64,000 bases of DNA from CALBPI01 sp963922335 (GTDB lineage: Bacteria > Pseudomonadota > Gammaproteobacteria > Steroidobacterales > Woeseiaceae): positions 1-64,000 of the forward strand of contig CAWUIB010000013.1 of NCBI GenBank assembly GCA_963922335.1, given 5' to 3'. A program made the translations under genes and the position numbers. How positions within the stretch are numbered: position 1 is the first letter of the stretch; every line of letters starts with the position of its first letter. Of the stretch, positions 1 through 8,130 are shown piece by piece. The notes below the pieces were generated by a model. It had not been told where the DNA came from, ran no database searches, and saw only the letters and a list, made by a program, of their open reading frames with translations.

Positions 1-672
1 AGGCTGCAAGTGAGCACCCGTCAACATCTCCTCGGTGATCGAGATAATGTCTTCCGTCAACTCATTCTTCGAATAGAGCGTGACGAACAACCGGAAATTG
101 CGTAGCGGGATGTTGTGGCACTTATCGATCCCCTCTGCGCCACGCTCCAGATAATTGCTGTACTCGGTGATGTTCTTTCGAACCAACTCGTCATCGCGCG
201 TTTTGTTGCGCTTGAACGCGTCCACGAATCCCGTGACGTCGTGATCGCCGTACATGATGAATTGAATGACCGTGTCTTTCGGAAAATCGGCGCGAATGAG
301 CGACTCGATCTGCTTGACTTCATCAAGCCCCGCGAACGCGACCGGTGTGCATTCCCAGCAGTAGCCCACCGTGTTGTTCACAATGAGATACGCGTCGTCT
401 TCCCGCCGATACAGTTTCCAGGGAAGGTAATCCGACAGGCCTTTTCGATCTGTCAGCTTCTCTAGATCTGAGTACCTGGCACCGCCGTTTTCGCCGAACA
501 CCCAGTCGCGCGCCTTACGCCACAAAGACGTGTTGGCCTCATTGGCTTCCGCCGCCTTCGGAAGACCCGGAACGGCCTCATGGTCCGGATGAACGAAGCG
601 ACGACGCTCGCGCCGGATCTTGGGCTCCTGATCAGCGAGGTTCGGTCGAATGTCTTCCGGGATCGCACTCAT
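1..672 (-). CDS. traC: TraC, conjugative transfer ATPase (N-terminal part, cut by window edge)
   Basis: This is the first 224 codons of a VirB4-class ATPase that powers assembly of the F-type mating apparatus at the inner membrane. The frame is open from the ATG to the left edge. The visible part is the N-terminal domain, with the YLPWKLYRREDDAYLI stretch typical of TraC; the Walker motifs lie outside the window. The ATG shares one base with the TAA of traV (TAATG), so the two are translationally coupled. The identification rests on this N-terminal resemblance and the conserved gene order, and is good though partial. Confidence 0.85.
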   Translation of the reverse strand, partial: MSAIPEDIRPNLADQEPKIRRERRRFVHPDHEAVPGLPKAAEANEANTSLWRKARDWVFGENGGARYSDLEKLTDRKGLSDYLPWKLYRREDDAYLIVNNTVGYCWECTPVAFAGLDEVKQIESLIRADFPKDTVIQFIMYGDHDVTGFVDAFKRNKTRDDELVRKNITEYSNYLERGAEGIDKCHNIPLRNFRLFVTLYSKNELTEDIISITEEMLTGAHLQP

Positions 673-1250
673 TAGTGGACGTCCTTCTGCATTGAGTCTT
701 CGCTGACCTGAACAACTGACGCCGGCACGAGGTCGCTTCGGCGGTTGAGGTACTCGCCCATCACGAACTGCGACTCCTCGGAAATACTGAACACGTATCG
801 CGGCATGTAGAGCCGGTTGCGGTTCTGGCGATTCTCGTAGCTGATGATGAGCGTTCGCACAGTCCGTGCTGGACGAATCATCGGGGCAGTTGGGTTGGTC
901 AGCATTCCGCGCATCTGTTGATACACGGCCGCGCGGTAGGCGCCGAATTCATCGGCCGCCGCACTTACCGCGAGAACGGCCGAGTCGGGGCTGGACTGGA
1001 CCGGCGCCGCCGTTGGGCTCGCTGCCACACCAACGGGCGTCGTCATCGGCTCGACTGCCCTGCCCTTCTTCGAAAGCCGCGGCGCGCCGCTGTCGCGGCC
1101 TGTAACCGCCTCCTCGTACGCACCGGCCATATCGATACACTTGCCGTAGTCGTCCTTGAGCGCGCACGCAAAATCGTTACGGTAGGGGGTGACACCGCAA
1201 CCTGCGGTTGCGACGAGCGCGATCAGTAGTATTGCTTTAGAGAAGTGCAT
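672..1250 (-). CDS. traV: TraV, outer-membrane lipoprotein of the F-type T4SS
   Basis: TraV is the VirB7-like lipoprotein that anchors the secretion core complex in the outer membrane. A lipobox (LVATAGC) ends a signal peptide of about 20 residues, and further cysteines follow in the mature N-terminus (FACALKDDYGKC), as is usual for TraV. The ATG at 1250 was chosen because a GGAGG sits nine bases upstream; a longer TTG start at 1280 lacks this. The gene overlaps the end of traB by 14 bases and is coupled to traC. The middle is Pro/Ala-rich and poorly conserved. Confidence 0.82.
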   Translation of the reverse strand: MHFSKAILLIALVATAGCGVTPYRNDFACALKDDYGKCIDMAGAYEEAVTGRDSGAPRLSKKGRAVEPMTTPVGVAASPTAAPVQSSPDSAVLAVSAAADEFGAYRAAVYQQMRGMLTNPTAPMIRPARTVRTLIISYENRQNRNRLYMPRYVFSISEESQFVMGEYLNRRSDLVPASVVQVSEDSMQKDVH

Positions 1251-2460
1251 TGCCTGTGTTCCTCCAGTCTTTGATTTCAAGAACGACTGCTTCTTGAATC
1301 ACAATCGTGCAGTCCGCCGAGGCGCCGGATTCAATGACCGGACCCGATTGACGTGCGAGTTCGAGGTAGAGCTCCTGGATCTTCTCCGAGCCCGTTTTGA
1401 TGCCCTGCCCGATACCTGCTTGAAGCGCACGATCAGGATCGACGACGTTGGTTGCGCCGAGGGGATTGACTGTTTGGGTGACCGACTCAAGCGTGACCGC
1501 TTGCCCTATACCGTCGGCGATCCCTGCCGCGGCCGCGCGAGCGATGAGCGCCCCCATCTTCGTGACGACAACACCCGGCAATCCCTTCTTGCCGTCCTTA
1601 CCAGTGACAAAGCCTTTGATCTCGACATCGATGACGCCACTGCCGTCCAAAGCGACGCAGTGCAAGCTGACAAGACGGACCATGATCCTCTCGCGCGCCA
1701 GCGACCCATAGGCGTTGCCGACAACAAAGCACCCTTTGAGATCCGCCTTAAGGTCGTTTGGTAGAACCGCCGGTGCTTGTACCCTGAACATCAAGGGCTC
1801 GCCGTCTTCGGTCCCTTGCCCGGTCGTTGGGGCTTCCACCCCGGTCAATAGCTTCGATTCCATAAAGCCCGGAGGCATCAGGAACTCTGTCTTTTTTTTT
1901 GAGCGATCCTCATCAGCCGAGGTGTCGATCGGGATGCCTGTACTGCGACTGACCGCGCCGATAAGCTGAACCTCGACCGGCGGCGCTTCTGTCAAGACCG
2001 CCTGTTGCGGGAACACGGCGGGAGCCGGGGGGTATGGCGAACGCGGTTGGTTCACCCCGGAGTACGGGTCGCGCGGGTCGAGTGGTGGCTCCGGTTCGAC
2101 GTTAGTCGGGTCTGAGGTAGGAATCTCGACTTTCCCAAGTTGAGCCGCGAGGTTCTCGAGCGCAGCGAGACGAAGATTGGTGTCCTCTTCTTTCTGGTTC
2201 GCTTCCGCTAAACGCGCGTTGACCTCGGCTCGAATGTCGTCCTCCATCATGTCGGTACCAAGCGTGATGCTTTGCGCCTCGACCACTTCCTCAACGACGC
2301 GTTCGTCCCGACCCGAACCGTAGTACGCAACGATCAGAACGAGGATCAACGCTGCCCCGCTGCCATACTTGAGCGTCGCGGTTTTCTTCTCGGGCGTTTG
2401 GGCGTCCCACCAGTCACGCGCCTTATCGACCGGTCCTACCTTGATGTCTGCGGGGCTCAT
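1237..2460 (-). CDS. traB: TraB, VirB10-like core protein of the F-type T4SS
   Basis: This 407-residue protein spans the envelope and links the inner and outer membrane parts of the conjugation channel. It has a short cytoplasmic N-terminus, one transmembrane helix at about residues 33-48, a coiled-coil stretch (about 60-110), a proline-rich region (about 115-150), and a C-terminal VirB10-type beta domain holding LKGCFVVGNAYGSLARERI. Its start overlaps the traK stop by four bases. Order and length match TraB of F and IncC/SXT-type systems. Confidence 0.88.
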   Translation of the reverse strand: MSPADIKVGPVDKARDWWDAQTPEKKTATLKYGSGAALILVLIVAYYGSGRDERVVEEVVEAQSITLGTDMMEDDIRAEVNARLAEANQKEEDTNLRLAALENLAAQLGKVEIPTSDPTNVEPEPPLDPRDPYSGVNQPRSPYPPAPAVFPQQAVLTEAPPVEVQLIGAVSRSTGIPIDTSADEDRSKKKTEFLMPPGFMESKLLTGVEAPTTGQGTEDGEPLMFRVQAPAVLPNDLKADLKGCFVVGNAYGSLARERIMVRLVSLHCVALDGSGVIDVEIKGFVTGKDGKKGLPGVVVTKMGALIARAAAAGIADGIGQAVTLESVTQTVNPLGATNVVDPDRALQAGIGQGIKTGSEKIQELYLELARQSGPVIESGASADCTIVIQEAVVLEIKDWRNTGNALL

Positions 2461-3230
2461 TTCGCGCTCCGGTTCACAACAAACGCACGGGTGATCCGGC
2501 CTTGTCGCCCTTGCAGGGAGTCAAATGTGATTGCGAAAATCGAGTCGCCGAACCAGGCGTTCAGAAGCATCCCTTCATCGAAGGTCAGATCCCGATTCGG
2601 CTGTATCCAGTATTCCGTTGCGGTGAACCCGATTCCTTCGACACGGACATCACGTCGCTTGGCGACTTTCGAGTGGCCAACAACGTTCTCGTACCAAACC
2701 ATGTTCTCGAACGCGGTCTCAGCAACTCGGTAGCTGTCCGGTATCTCGTCTTTCAGAACAGCCATGGTGAGAGAGACCGCTCGGTCTTCCTCGACTTGTG
2801 GGCCAAACTCCGCGAGGTTTTGCTGAATGCGTTCTTGAGCGCCGGGTGCGAGCCAAATGGTCTGCGCCGCAATCTTCTTCGGGGTTGCCATCAACGTGTA
2901 CACGGCTCCGTCGCAGACAATGTAGAACTCCGACCGCGCCGTTGCGTACACGTCGGGATTTACGCCGTCTCGCTTGACCAGGAATTTCACGAACGAGCTG
3001 TTGCCGTTGTTCGTCACGGTGACGCCCTTCTCTCCCGAGAAGAAGGCGTCGTTAATAACCCCGTTGGAGCAAACAACGCGATTGACATCGGTGTTGCTCA
3101 TCTCGACAGCGGTCACGGTCTCCGGCGAAACGGTGACGTCCGCCAGACTCGACGCCGACCAGGTAAGGGCAAGCGCTGAAAGGAGCATCCGCATCAGGCG
3201 AACGCCGCTATGCTTGTGGTTGATCTGCAT
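2457..3230 (-). CDS. traK: TraK, secretin-like core protein of the F-type T4SS
   Basis: TraK is the VirB9-like periplasmic protein that forms the outer-membrane core with TraV and TraB. The product is about 257 residues, with a signal peptide ending near SASSLA, then a beta-rich domain (DVTVSPETVTAVEMSNTDVN) that resembles the start of mature TraK. The ATG at 3230 is chosen because GGAGG lies just upstream; the reading frame is open much further but that part only shadows traE. It overlaps traE by 23 bases. Confidence 0.85.
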   Translation of the reverse strand: MQINHKHSGVRLMRMLLSALALTWSASSLADVTVSPETVTAVEMSNTDVNRVVCSNGVINDAFFSGEKGVTVTNNGNSSFVKFLVKRDGVNPDVYATARSEFYIVCDGAVYTLMATPKKIAAQTIWLAPGAQERIQQNLAEFGPQVEEDRAVSLTMAVLKDEIPDSYRVAETAFENMVWYENVVGHSKVAKRRDVRVEGIGFTATEYWIQPNRDLTFDEGMLLNAWFGDSIFAITFDSLQGRQGRITRAFVVNRSAK

Positions 3231-3807
3231 CTCGACCTCCAACCTCATCTGAAATTTCCCGAATCCAGAAACGTCCATCCTCAATCGTGAAGTGAATCGT
3301 GTAGGTGACTGGCTCGGTCCTTGAAATCTGGTCGCCGGTGATACGCCGACGAACTGCATGAATGGTGAGCGTGTTTTCCTTACGCTTGATGTCTTGGCCT
3401 GGCTCCCAATGAACAGCAAAGCTGACACTGGCGTAGCGTTGCGCGCGATCCGCGATGTTTTTAAACTCGTCGCGATACCGCGGGTACGAGTCGGGATGCA
3501 CGAGGCGCAGGACTTGATTGAGTTGCTCGCGAACGGACCCAGGGGTCCATGTTCCAACGAGTTGAATAGCGTGTAGGCCAAGATCGGCGACGTATTCATC
3601 GCTCGCGTCGTTGCCTGTCAGGTACCACTCTTTCTCTGAGAACGGCGGAAGAACCACAGTGCGGATGTCGTTCTTCAGACTGTGAACGGAGAATGCATTG
3701 GCGAGCGTCGCAACGATGAGAACGACAAAGCCGATCTTCAGCATTCGGTTCTGAGCAAACAGGTTGGACTCCGGCTGAAGGTGTCCTTTGGCAGCAGCTT
3801 CACTCAC
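3208..3807 (-). CDS. traE: TraE, VirB8-like assembly protein of the F-type T4SS
   Basis: This 199-residue protein has one N-terminal transmembrane helix (about residues 24-43) and a periplasmic domain. TraE proteins act as VirB8-like scaffolds for pilus assembly. Motifs such as VVLPPFSEKEWYLTG fit the family. It starts with GTG, preceded by AGGAG at a good distance, nine bases after traL. Confidence 0.87.
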   Translation of the reverse strand: MSEAAAKGHLQPESNLFAQNRMLKIGFVVLIVATLANAFSVHSLKNDIRTVVLPPFSEKEWYLTGNDASDEYVADLGLHAIQLVGTWTPGSVREQLNQVLRLVHPDSYPRYRDEFKNIADRAQRYASVSFAVHWEPGQDIKRKENTLTIHAVRRRITGDQISRTEPVTYTIHFTIEDGRFWIREISDEVGGRDADQPQA

Positions 3808-3816
3808 GTCACTCTC

Positions 3817-4083
3817 CTATTCCGAGAAGGTTGTCTGTGCCGCGAGCGGGTAGCCCGAGTAGCGTTGCCAGCCGAACACGTACAGAAGGTGCGAAAAGAA
3901 GCCTCGCGGTTGCGAGCGCTTGTAGGGAATCATGAGAATCGGGCCAACGATCAACAGAAGCCACGTGATCCCACCCAGGATCGCCGCGACGATGTAGAGC
4001 ATCGCGATGAGTGTGAGTTCGGGCGTGTCGAACCACAGAACTTGCAGTGGTAGGTGCAAGTATTCCGGCATTCTTTCTTCCAT
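3817..4083 (-). CDS. traL: TraL, inner-membrane pilus assembly protein
   Basis: This short protein of 88 residues has two hydrophobic stretches. TraL is VirB3-like and lies in the inner membrane, where it works with TraE and TraC in pilus assembly. Length, double hydrophobic profile and position between the pilin and traE match the family. The start ATG lies 33 bases beyond the pilin stop codon. Confidence 0.85.
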   Translation of the reverse strand: MEERMPEYLHLPLQVLWFDTPELTLIAMLYIVAAILGGITWLLLIVGPILMIPYKRSQPRGFFSHLLYVFGWQRYSGYPLAAQTTFSE

Positions 4084-4116
4084 TGTCGCTGACCCTCTCC
4101 TCGTGGCGCAGGCCGG

Positions 4117-4437
4117 CTAGATCAGCATGCCCATGCTGGCCGTGATGGTGTCGGCGTTCATCAGGACGACGCCGCCCAGCAGACCGGCGACAGACATCAG
4201 CCAGTTTTTGGTCAGGTTGATCGCCGCGACGACCATGATGATGACGCCGCCGACGAAGCCCGGGGCACCGAGCAGAACGTCGTTTACACCAACGTCGTAG
4301 AGGTCGTATGCGAACGAGCCCGCCGCCGGGGCGGTGATGGCCGAGGCGACAGACGCGGTGAACAGACCACCGGCGACCGCGACCATTTGCATCGAACGAC
4401 GCTTCAGCGAGCCGAGCGTTGCGAGCAGTTTCTTCAT
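4117..4437 (-). CDS. traA: TraA-like conjugative pilin precursor
   Basis: This 106-residue protein has a long basic leader (MKKLLATLGSLKRR), a cleavage-like ASVASA site near residue 33, and two hydrophobic helices (around residues 58-74 and 80-95) separated by a short basic loop with K and N. That is the hairpin layout of F-type pilins, which are stored in the inner membrane and polymerised into the sex pilus. It sits directly before traL, as expected. The sequence is too short and diverged for certainty from sequence alone, but context supports it strongly. Confidence 0.82.
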   Translation of the reverse strand: MKKLLATLGSLKRRSMQMVAVAGGLFTASVASAITAPAAGSFAYDLYDVGVNDVLLGAPGFVGGVIIMVVAAINLTKNWLMSVAGLLGGVVLMNADTITASMGMLI

Positions 4438-4448
4438 GATGATTTCTC

Positions 4449-5207
4449 CTAGTTGCTTGCTAACAAACGCAGCTGCTCAGTGATGTACTGACCAATTGCG
4501 TCTCTACGAAACCCCCGGACGGGGGTCCGACCCAGATACAAAGTCGGTGTCGCCTGGACGCCGGCCTTGCTGGATATGGCGCGATGCGAATTGACAAGGG
4601 CTTGGCCCTCTTCGCACGCAATAAAGTCCTCGTTCTTCGCGCCCGAGTAGATCGCCCGGAAGGCGGCTTCCTTGTCGTCGCTGCACGCGACGTGGACCGC
4701 TCGAGCGATGGCACTCGGATCCTGCGGGACCGCAAAGAAAACGATGCGCTTCACCGGCTGGCCAACGCCGGCGAGGTACTGGTCCAACTGACGGCAGTAG
4801 CCACAGTTCGGGTTGGTGAACTCGATAATCGGAACGCCGTCCTCTGGGCCAATAACGATCGCCTGTTCAGTCGGAATTCCGGAGTGCAACTCACTATCGG
4901 TGCGCGACCTGCTCTGGGCCGTCAGAGACAGCCCTTCCTTACTGAAGATCTCGCCAAAGATGAGCACCTCTTCTTCCGGGTGGAAGTAGACGATTTGCCC
5001 ACCGACGTTCATTTCGAACAAACCCGGAATGGGGCCTTCCCGAAAATCCGTCACTTTCAAGTTCTGAAAGGTCGCCTTCAACTTCGCCTGCGCTTCCGCA
5101 ACGAACTGTGCTTCGTCATCGGCCGCGGCCGCCGCGCTGAGTGAGGAAATGGAAAGGGAGAGCGCGACGACCGCCGCCTTTGAAACAAGAGTCTTCAGAA
5201 AAGTCAT
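4449..5207 (-). CDS. DsbC-like periplasmic disulfide isomerase of the transfer region
   Basis: The product has a signal peptide (cleavage near SLSAAAA), an N-terminal dimerisation domain of DsbC type (about residues 30-100) and a thioredoxin fold with the active site NCGYC. A cis-proline loop (ATPTLYLG) follows. Such proteins, DsbC or TrbB in F-like regions, correct disulfides in envelope transfer proteins. It lies 11 bases before the pilin gene and overlaps the upstream LysM gene by four bases, so it is part of the transfer operon. Confidence 0.85.
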   Translation of the reverse strand: MTFLKTLVSKAAVVALSLSISSLSAAAAADDEAQFVAEAQAKLKATFQNLKVTDFREGPIPGLFEMNVGGQIVYFHPEEEVLIFGEIFSKEGLSLTAQSRSRTDSELHSGIPTEQAIVIGPEDGVPIIEFTNPNCGYCRQLDQYLAGVGQPVKRIVFFAVPQDPSAIARAVHVACSDDKEAAFRAIYSGAKNEDFIACEEGQALVNSHRAISSKAGVQATPTLYLGRTPVRGFRRDAIGQYITEQLRLLASN

Positions 5208-6070
5208 TCGTCTTCTCCGGCCGAAGCGCGCTCACGCGCGAACAGCGCTTGGTCAATGATGAGATTGCCAACGCCGGTGGAACCCGACGCAATTGCCCGC
5301 TCAAGGTCCGTCGGGAGTTGTTCCTGGGTCGGACCCGCAACCGGCACCGGTGCAGGAGCGAGGTAGAAATTCTGGTCGGCCTCTTGAACGAGTACGTTTT
5401 GACCACCTGGTGCGACCGCTCCGATTGCATTGACGGCGAACGAAACGCCCGTTGGCGGCGGCGCGACTCGCGGCGGAGACGTGTATTCCTCATCGACGGC
5501 GAAAGGCGGCTGACGCACTGCCGCTCGAACGGGTCGGGTGGGCTCGCCTCTTGGCTTCACCGCCACGGTCCGGTTCGAGCGATCGATCGGTGTCGGCACC
5601 GTCCGTGCCTGTGTGGCGACACGGCGTTTCACCACCTCGGGCTCGGCTTCTCTCTGAGAAGTTATCCCAGCGGCACGATTGGCCGCCGCGCTGCATCCTC
5701 GCTGATCGATGCTTGCAAGTAGCTCATCGTCCCGCAGGCCCGGAAGGAAGACGTCGTCGCCTACTGCGATCTTGTCTTCGTCCACAATCTGTGGGTTGGC
5801 GCGCAGGATGAAGTGGTACCCGGTCGCGTCGGGGTAATGCGCTTTGGCGATCCCTGAGAGACAATCGCCTCTCTGCACGGTGTACGTGACACCGGAAGAT
5901 TCGGCGAATACCGACTGCGAGAGCAGAAGTAGCGCAATAAGAAGAGAATTACAGATATTCCTATAATTCTCGCGCCAAAAAAAAGGAAAGCCCATCGAGA
6001 CGGATACCGAAGAGCGTTCCTTCAAGAAACTCAGTATTTGGCGTGTTGCTGACGCTTGCGTGTCGGTCAT
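5204..6070 (-). CDS. LysM-domain envelope protein of the transfer operon
   Basis: The 288-residue product has a hydrophobic signal or anchor at about residues 40-57, then one LysM motif (TYTVQRGDCLSGIAKAHY) that should bind peptidoglycan, then a long Pro/Val/Thr-rich region and a C-terminal segment without a recognisable domain. It is the first gene of the transfer operon as seen here and overlaps dsbC by four bases. The ATG is preceded by GAGGA. A LysM-bearing FimV-like protein in this spot may help the T4SS cross the cell wall; that role is inferred. Confidence 0.7.
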   Translation of the reverse strand: MTDTQASATRQILSFLKERSSVSVSMGFPFFWRENYRNICNSLLIALLLLSQSVFAESSGVTYTVQRGDCLSGIAKAHYPDATGYHFILRANPQIVDEDKIAVGDDVFLPGLRDDELLASIDQRGCSAAANRAAGITSQREAEPEVVKRRVATQARTVPTPIDRSNRTVAVKPRGEPTRPVRAAVRQPPFAVDEEYTSPPRVAPPPTGVSFAVNAIGAVAPGGQNVLVQEADQNFYLAPAPVPVAGPTQEQLPTDLERAIASGSTGVGNLIIDQALFARERASAGEDE

Positions 6071-6125
6071 CGGTTCGCTTCCTCGTAAACTGAACGTGAC
6101 TGCTTGATATCCACTTTATATGTTT

Positions 6126-6494
6126 TCATCTAATACGGTCAACAGAGTTTTCACGCCCATTTGGTGCGACCACCACTCTGCTGGCCTCACAGTGGTCCTG
6201 GAAGAACAAGAACAGGCTTGTGTAGATAACTCGGTTCTGCGGAACACCGTCTTGCGCCGCGATGTCGGTCGCGACTTCCGCAACCCCGGTGGTGATCCAC
6301 ATGGACTTGTAAACGCCTTCGCGGGGGGAGATGAGGTACTGGTCGTAGCTGCGACCGTTGCGAAGTGCCGCGAACCAACGAATCGCTTCGTCATAAAGTT
6401 CGCGGAGAAGGATGGAACGTTGCCGCGCTAACTGCTTAAGGTCGCCGTGCAACGACTCGGCCATTTTGACCTGTCGCATCTCCGTGGGTCGCAT
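6126..6494 (-). CDS. Small DNA-binding-like protein, paralogue of the next gene
   Basis: I do not recognise a named family. This 122-residue protein aligns by eye with the product encoded at 6573-6905: both share a YDEAIRWF or YDHAITWF segment, then a Y(K)x(L/M)WI segment, then a C-terminal NRVIYTSLFLF or SRVIYTAIVLY helix. The C-terminal half reads like a ribbon-helix-helix strand plus helix, which would suit a plasmid regulator. GAGAG lies just upstream of the start and a TATAAT-like box lies on the same strand at 6512-6517. It may control the transfer operon immediately downstream. Confidence 0.55.
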   Translation of the reverse strand: MRPTEMRQVKMAESLHGDLKQLARQRSILLRELYDEAIRWFAALRNGRSYDQYLISPREGVYKSMWITTGVAEVATDIAAQDGVPQNRVIYTSLFLFFQDHCEASRVVVAPNGRENSVDRIR

Positions 6495-6572
6495 TCCACT
6501 CTCTCATTGAAATTATAGGAAAACGTATAATCTTGAGAGAAAGTAAACCGGCGAAGACCGGACTGTCAAATG

Positions 6573-6905
6573 CTAGAAGAGACCCTTGTCCTCAAGGTAG
6601 AGAACTATCGCGGTGTAAATCACCCGCGAGATAGAGGTGTCGTCTCGCGCTGCGATCACGCGAACCCGATCGAGGATCTTCGAATCGATCCAAAGCGTCT
6701 TGTACTTACCGCGCTTGTTCGACGCTAAGTAGAAATTGAACGTCTTCTTGGCGCGGGATTTCCAGAACCAGGTGATGGCGTGATCGTACAGTTCCGCCAT
6801 AGTTTCATGAGTTCCGTTGGCGACGAGGGTCTTGATCGCTTGATCGACCTCTGGGGGCATCGGGATCTGTTGAACCGTTCTATTCTTTTGAGTCGCGCTA
6901 GCCAT
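6573..6905 (-). CDS. Small DNA-binding-like protein, paralogue of the previous gene
   Basis: This 110-residue basic protein is a diverged copy of the product at 6126-6494, with conserved YDHAITWF, KYKTLWID and SRVIYTAIVLYLED segments. The C-terminal part has the pattern of a ribbon-helix-helix DNA-binding fold. It lies 78 bases upstream of its paralogue on the same strand. Paired small regulators ahead of a transfer operon are common on plasmids; the function here is inferred only. Confidence 0.55.
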   Translation of the reverse strand: MASATQKNRTVQQIPMPPEVDQAIKTLVANGTHETMAELYDHAITWFWKSRAKKTFNFYLASNKRGKYKTLWIDSKILDRVRVIAARDDTSISRVIYTAIVLYLEDKGLF

Positions 6906-7269
6906 CGTGTCGACTATTTCCCTACCCAGATTATTAGAAACTGCGTGGACGCGTCAGCGTTTTTGTAGCTTGTTATGGGCCGACCTTGTTGACGAACCTG
7001 TGACAGTCCTGTCCATCACGCCACGAGCGGAGCAGACTATACCACCATGGCGTGAATTCGTGTAGTTCCGATTAGTATATTTCCTATAATACTCCATTGA
7101 CACCATTGGTCGCCTTCGCTAACGTCGAAATAAACGTAAACGGGGCACAACAAACATAAAAAATTCAGTGACAGACGTCACAATCCCGCCAGCGACTAAA
7201 TGAAAGTGTATAGGCATGTCATGAAGGTTATGTCTGCGACAACAACGATGGAATAGTACGGGGAAAACA
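6906..7269 (+). other. Intergenic region between divergent genes
   Basis: No coding signal is convincing in these 364 bases. They separate the leftward small regulators from a rightward gene pair. A TTTCCTATAAT element at 7080-7090 resembles an element upstream of the 6494 start and the promoter at 18713, and could be a shared minus-10 box for the plus-strand pair. Confidence 0.4.
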
Positions 7270-8130
7270 ATGCTGGGATCTGAGGGCATAGAGGTCCGCT
7301 CCGAGTCCGCTGAAGACGGAGCCAAGAAGGGCACGAACGGAACAGCTTCATCAATAACGTGTTGGACGAATGCACAGGGAATCATCCAAACCAACGTAGA
7401 GCCACACTTTTCGCTAAACGACGATCGCAGAGACGCGTGGGGACACTGCGAACAAAATCAGAATCGAAATCGACTTGCCGCCGACATACTGTATAGCTTC
7501 CTACAGTCGTCTAGTTCGCCGGCAAGGAACACCGCCTACCGAGACGCATTGCTGCGCACCGAAGCACATTGGAGTGACGATCCAGCCGCCCTACCTCACG
7601 AGTTCTTCATCGTCTTGGACCTCGCAAGAGCGTTCCGCACGGAGATTATCGATGATATGCCCGAAGGCTGTCGCTGCCACATCGAGGGCGAGACAGTGTG
7701 GGAATGGCTGGATCGTCACGCCAACCCACTCGCACCGTCGATTAGCGACGCGACCCTCGTTGAGCGTGACGAGTGCTACATCACTGACTGTTGCGGCGAA
7801 GTTGAGAACCTGGGGTTCGAAAACCACGGTTTCGTCTGCGCCCGCCACGAGGAGCACCCGTCTTTCAATATCGCGCAGCGACTCTGGCTATACCGTCAAG
7901 AGCGGATGGACTGGCGCGGAACGGCTAACGCCACGAGAAATCTAGCTGCTAACGTGCTTGATCGACTGCTGACATCAACAGTCGTCGATACGGGCGTCCG
8001 TACCCTGGTCAACGGGAGCGTTGGCGACTTCTATGACCCGTTTCGCGCGGACTTCTTGGAAGGGATGCCAGACCAAGGCGGGCAGATCCCCTGCTCTGTC
8101 TTGCACCGCTGGCTCTATAGGCACCTTTGA
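7270..8130 (+). CDS. Hypothetical protein, cysteine-containing
   Basis: I do not recognise this 286-residue protein. It is soluble, acidic and rich in Trp, Arg and Asp. It contains a cysteine and histidine cluster (CYITDCCGEV and, later, CARHEEH) that might bind a metal, and two similar segments (DLARAFRTEIIDDMPEG near residue 117 and DFYDPFRADFLEGMPDQG near residue 255), each followed by a CxxxxxxxWxxWLxRH or CSVLHRWLYRHL segment. This suggests an internal duplication of about 140 residues. It overlaps the next gene by four bases, so the two are co-translated. Confidence 0.6.
   Translation: MLGSEGIEVRSESAEDGAKKGTNGTASSITCWTNAQGIIQTNVEPHFSLNDDRRDAWGHCEQNQNRNRLAADILYSFLQSSSSPARNTAYRDALLRTEAHWSDDPAALPHEFFIVLDLARAFRTEIIDDMPEGCRCHIEGETVWEWLDRHANPLAPSISDATLVERDECYITDCCGEVENLGFENHGFVCARHEEHPSFNIAQRLWLYRQERMDWRGTANATRNLAANVLDRLLTSTVVDTGVRTLVNGSVGDFYDPFRADFLEGMPDQGGQIPCSVLHRWLYRHL

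Noticed and set aside
115..465. Plus-strand open frame opposite traC
   Set aside because: It is the complement of a clearly recognisable TraC frame, with no domain of its own. Many other long antisense frames across the window were left out for the same reason.
5957..5970. ATTCCTATAATTCT, similar to promoter elements elsewhere
   Set aside because: It lies inside the LysM coding sequence on the opposite strand and probably matches by chance.
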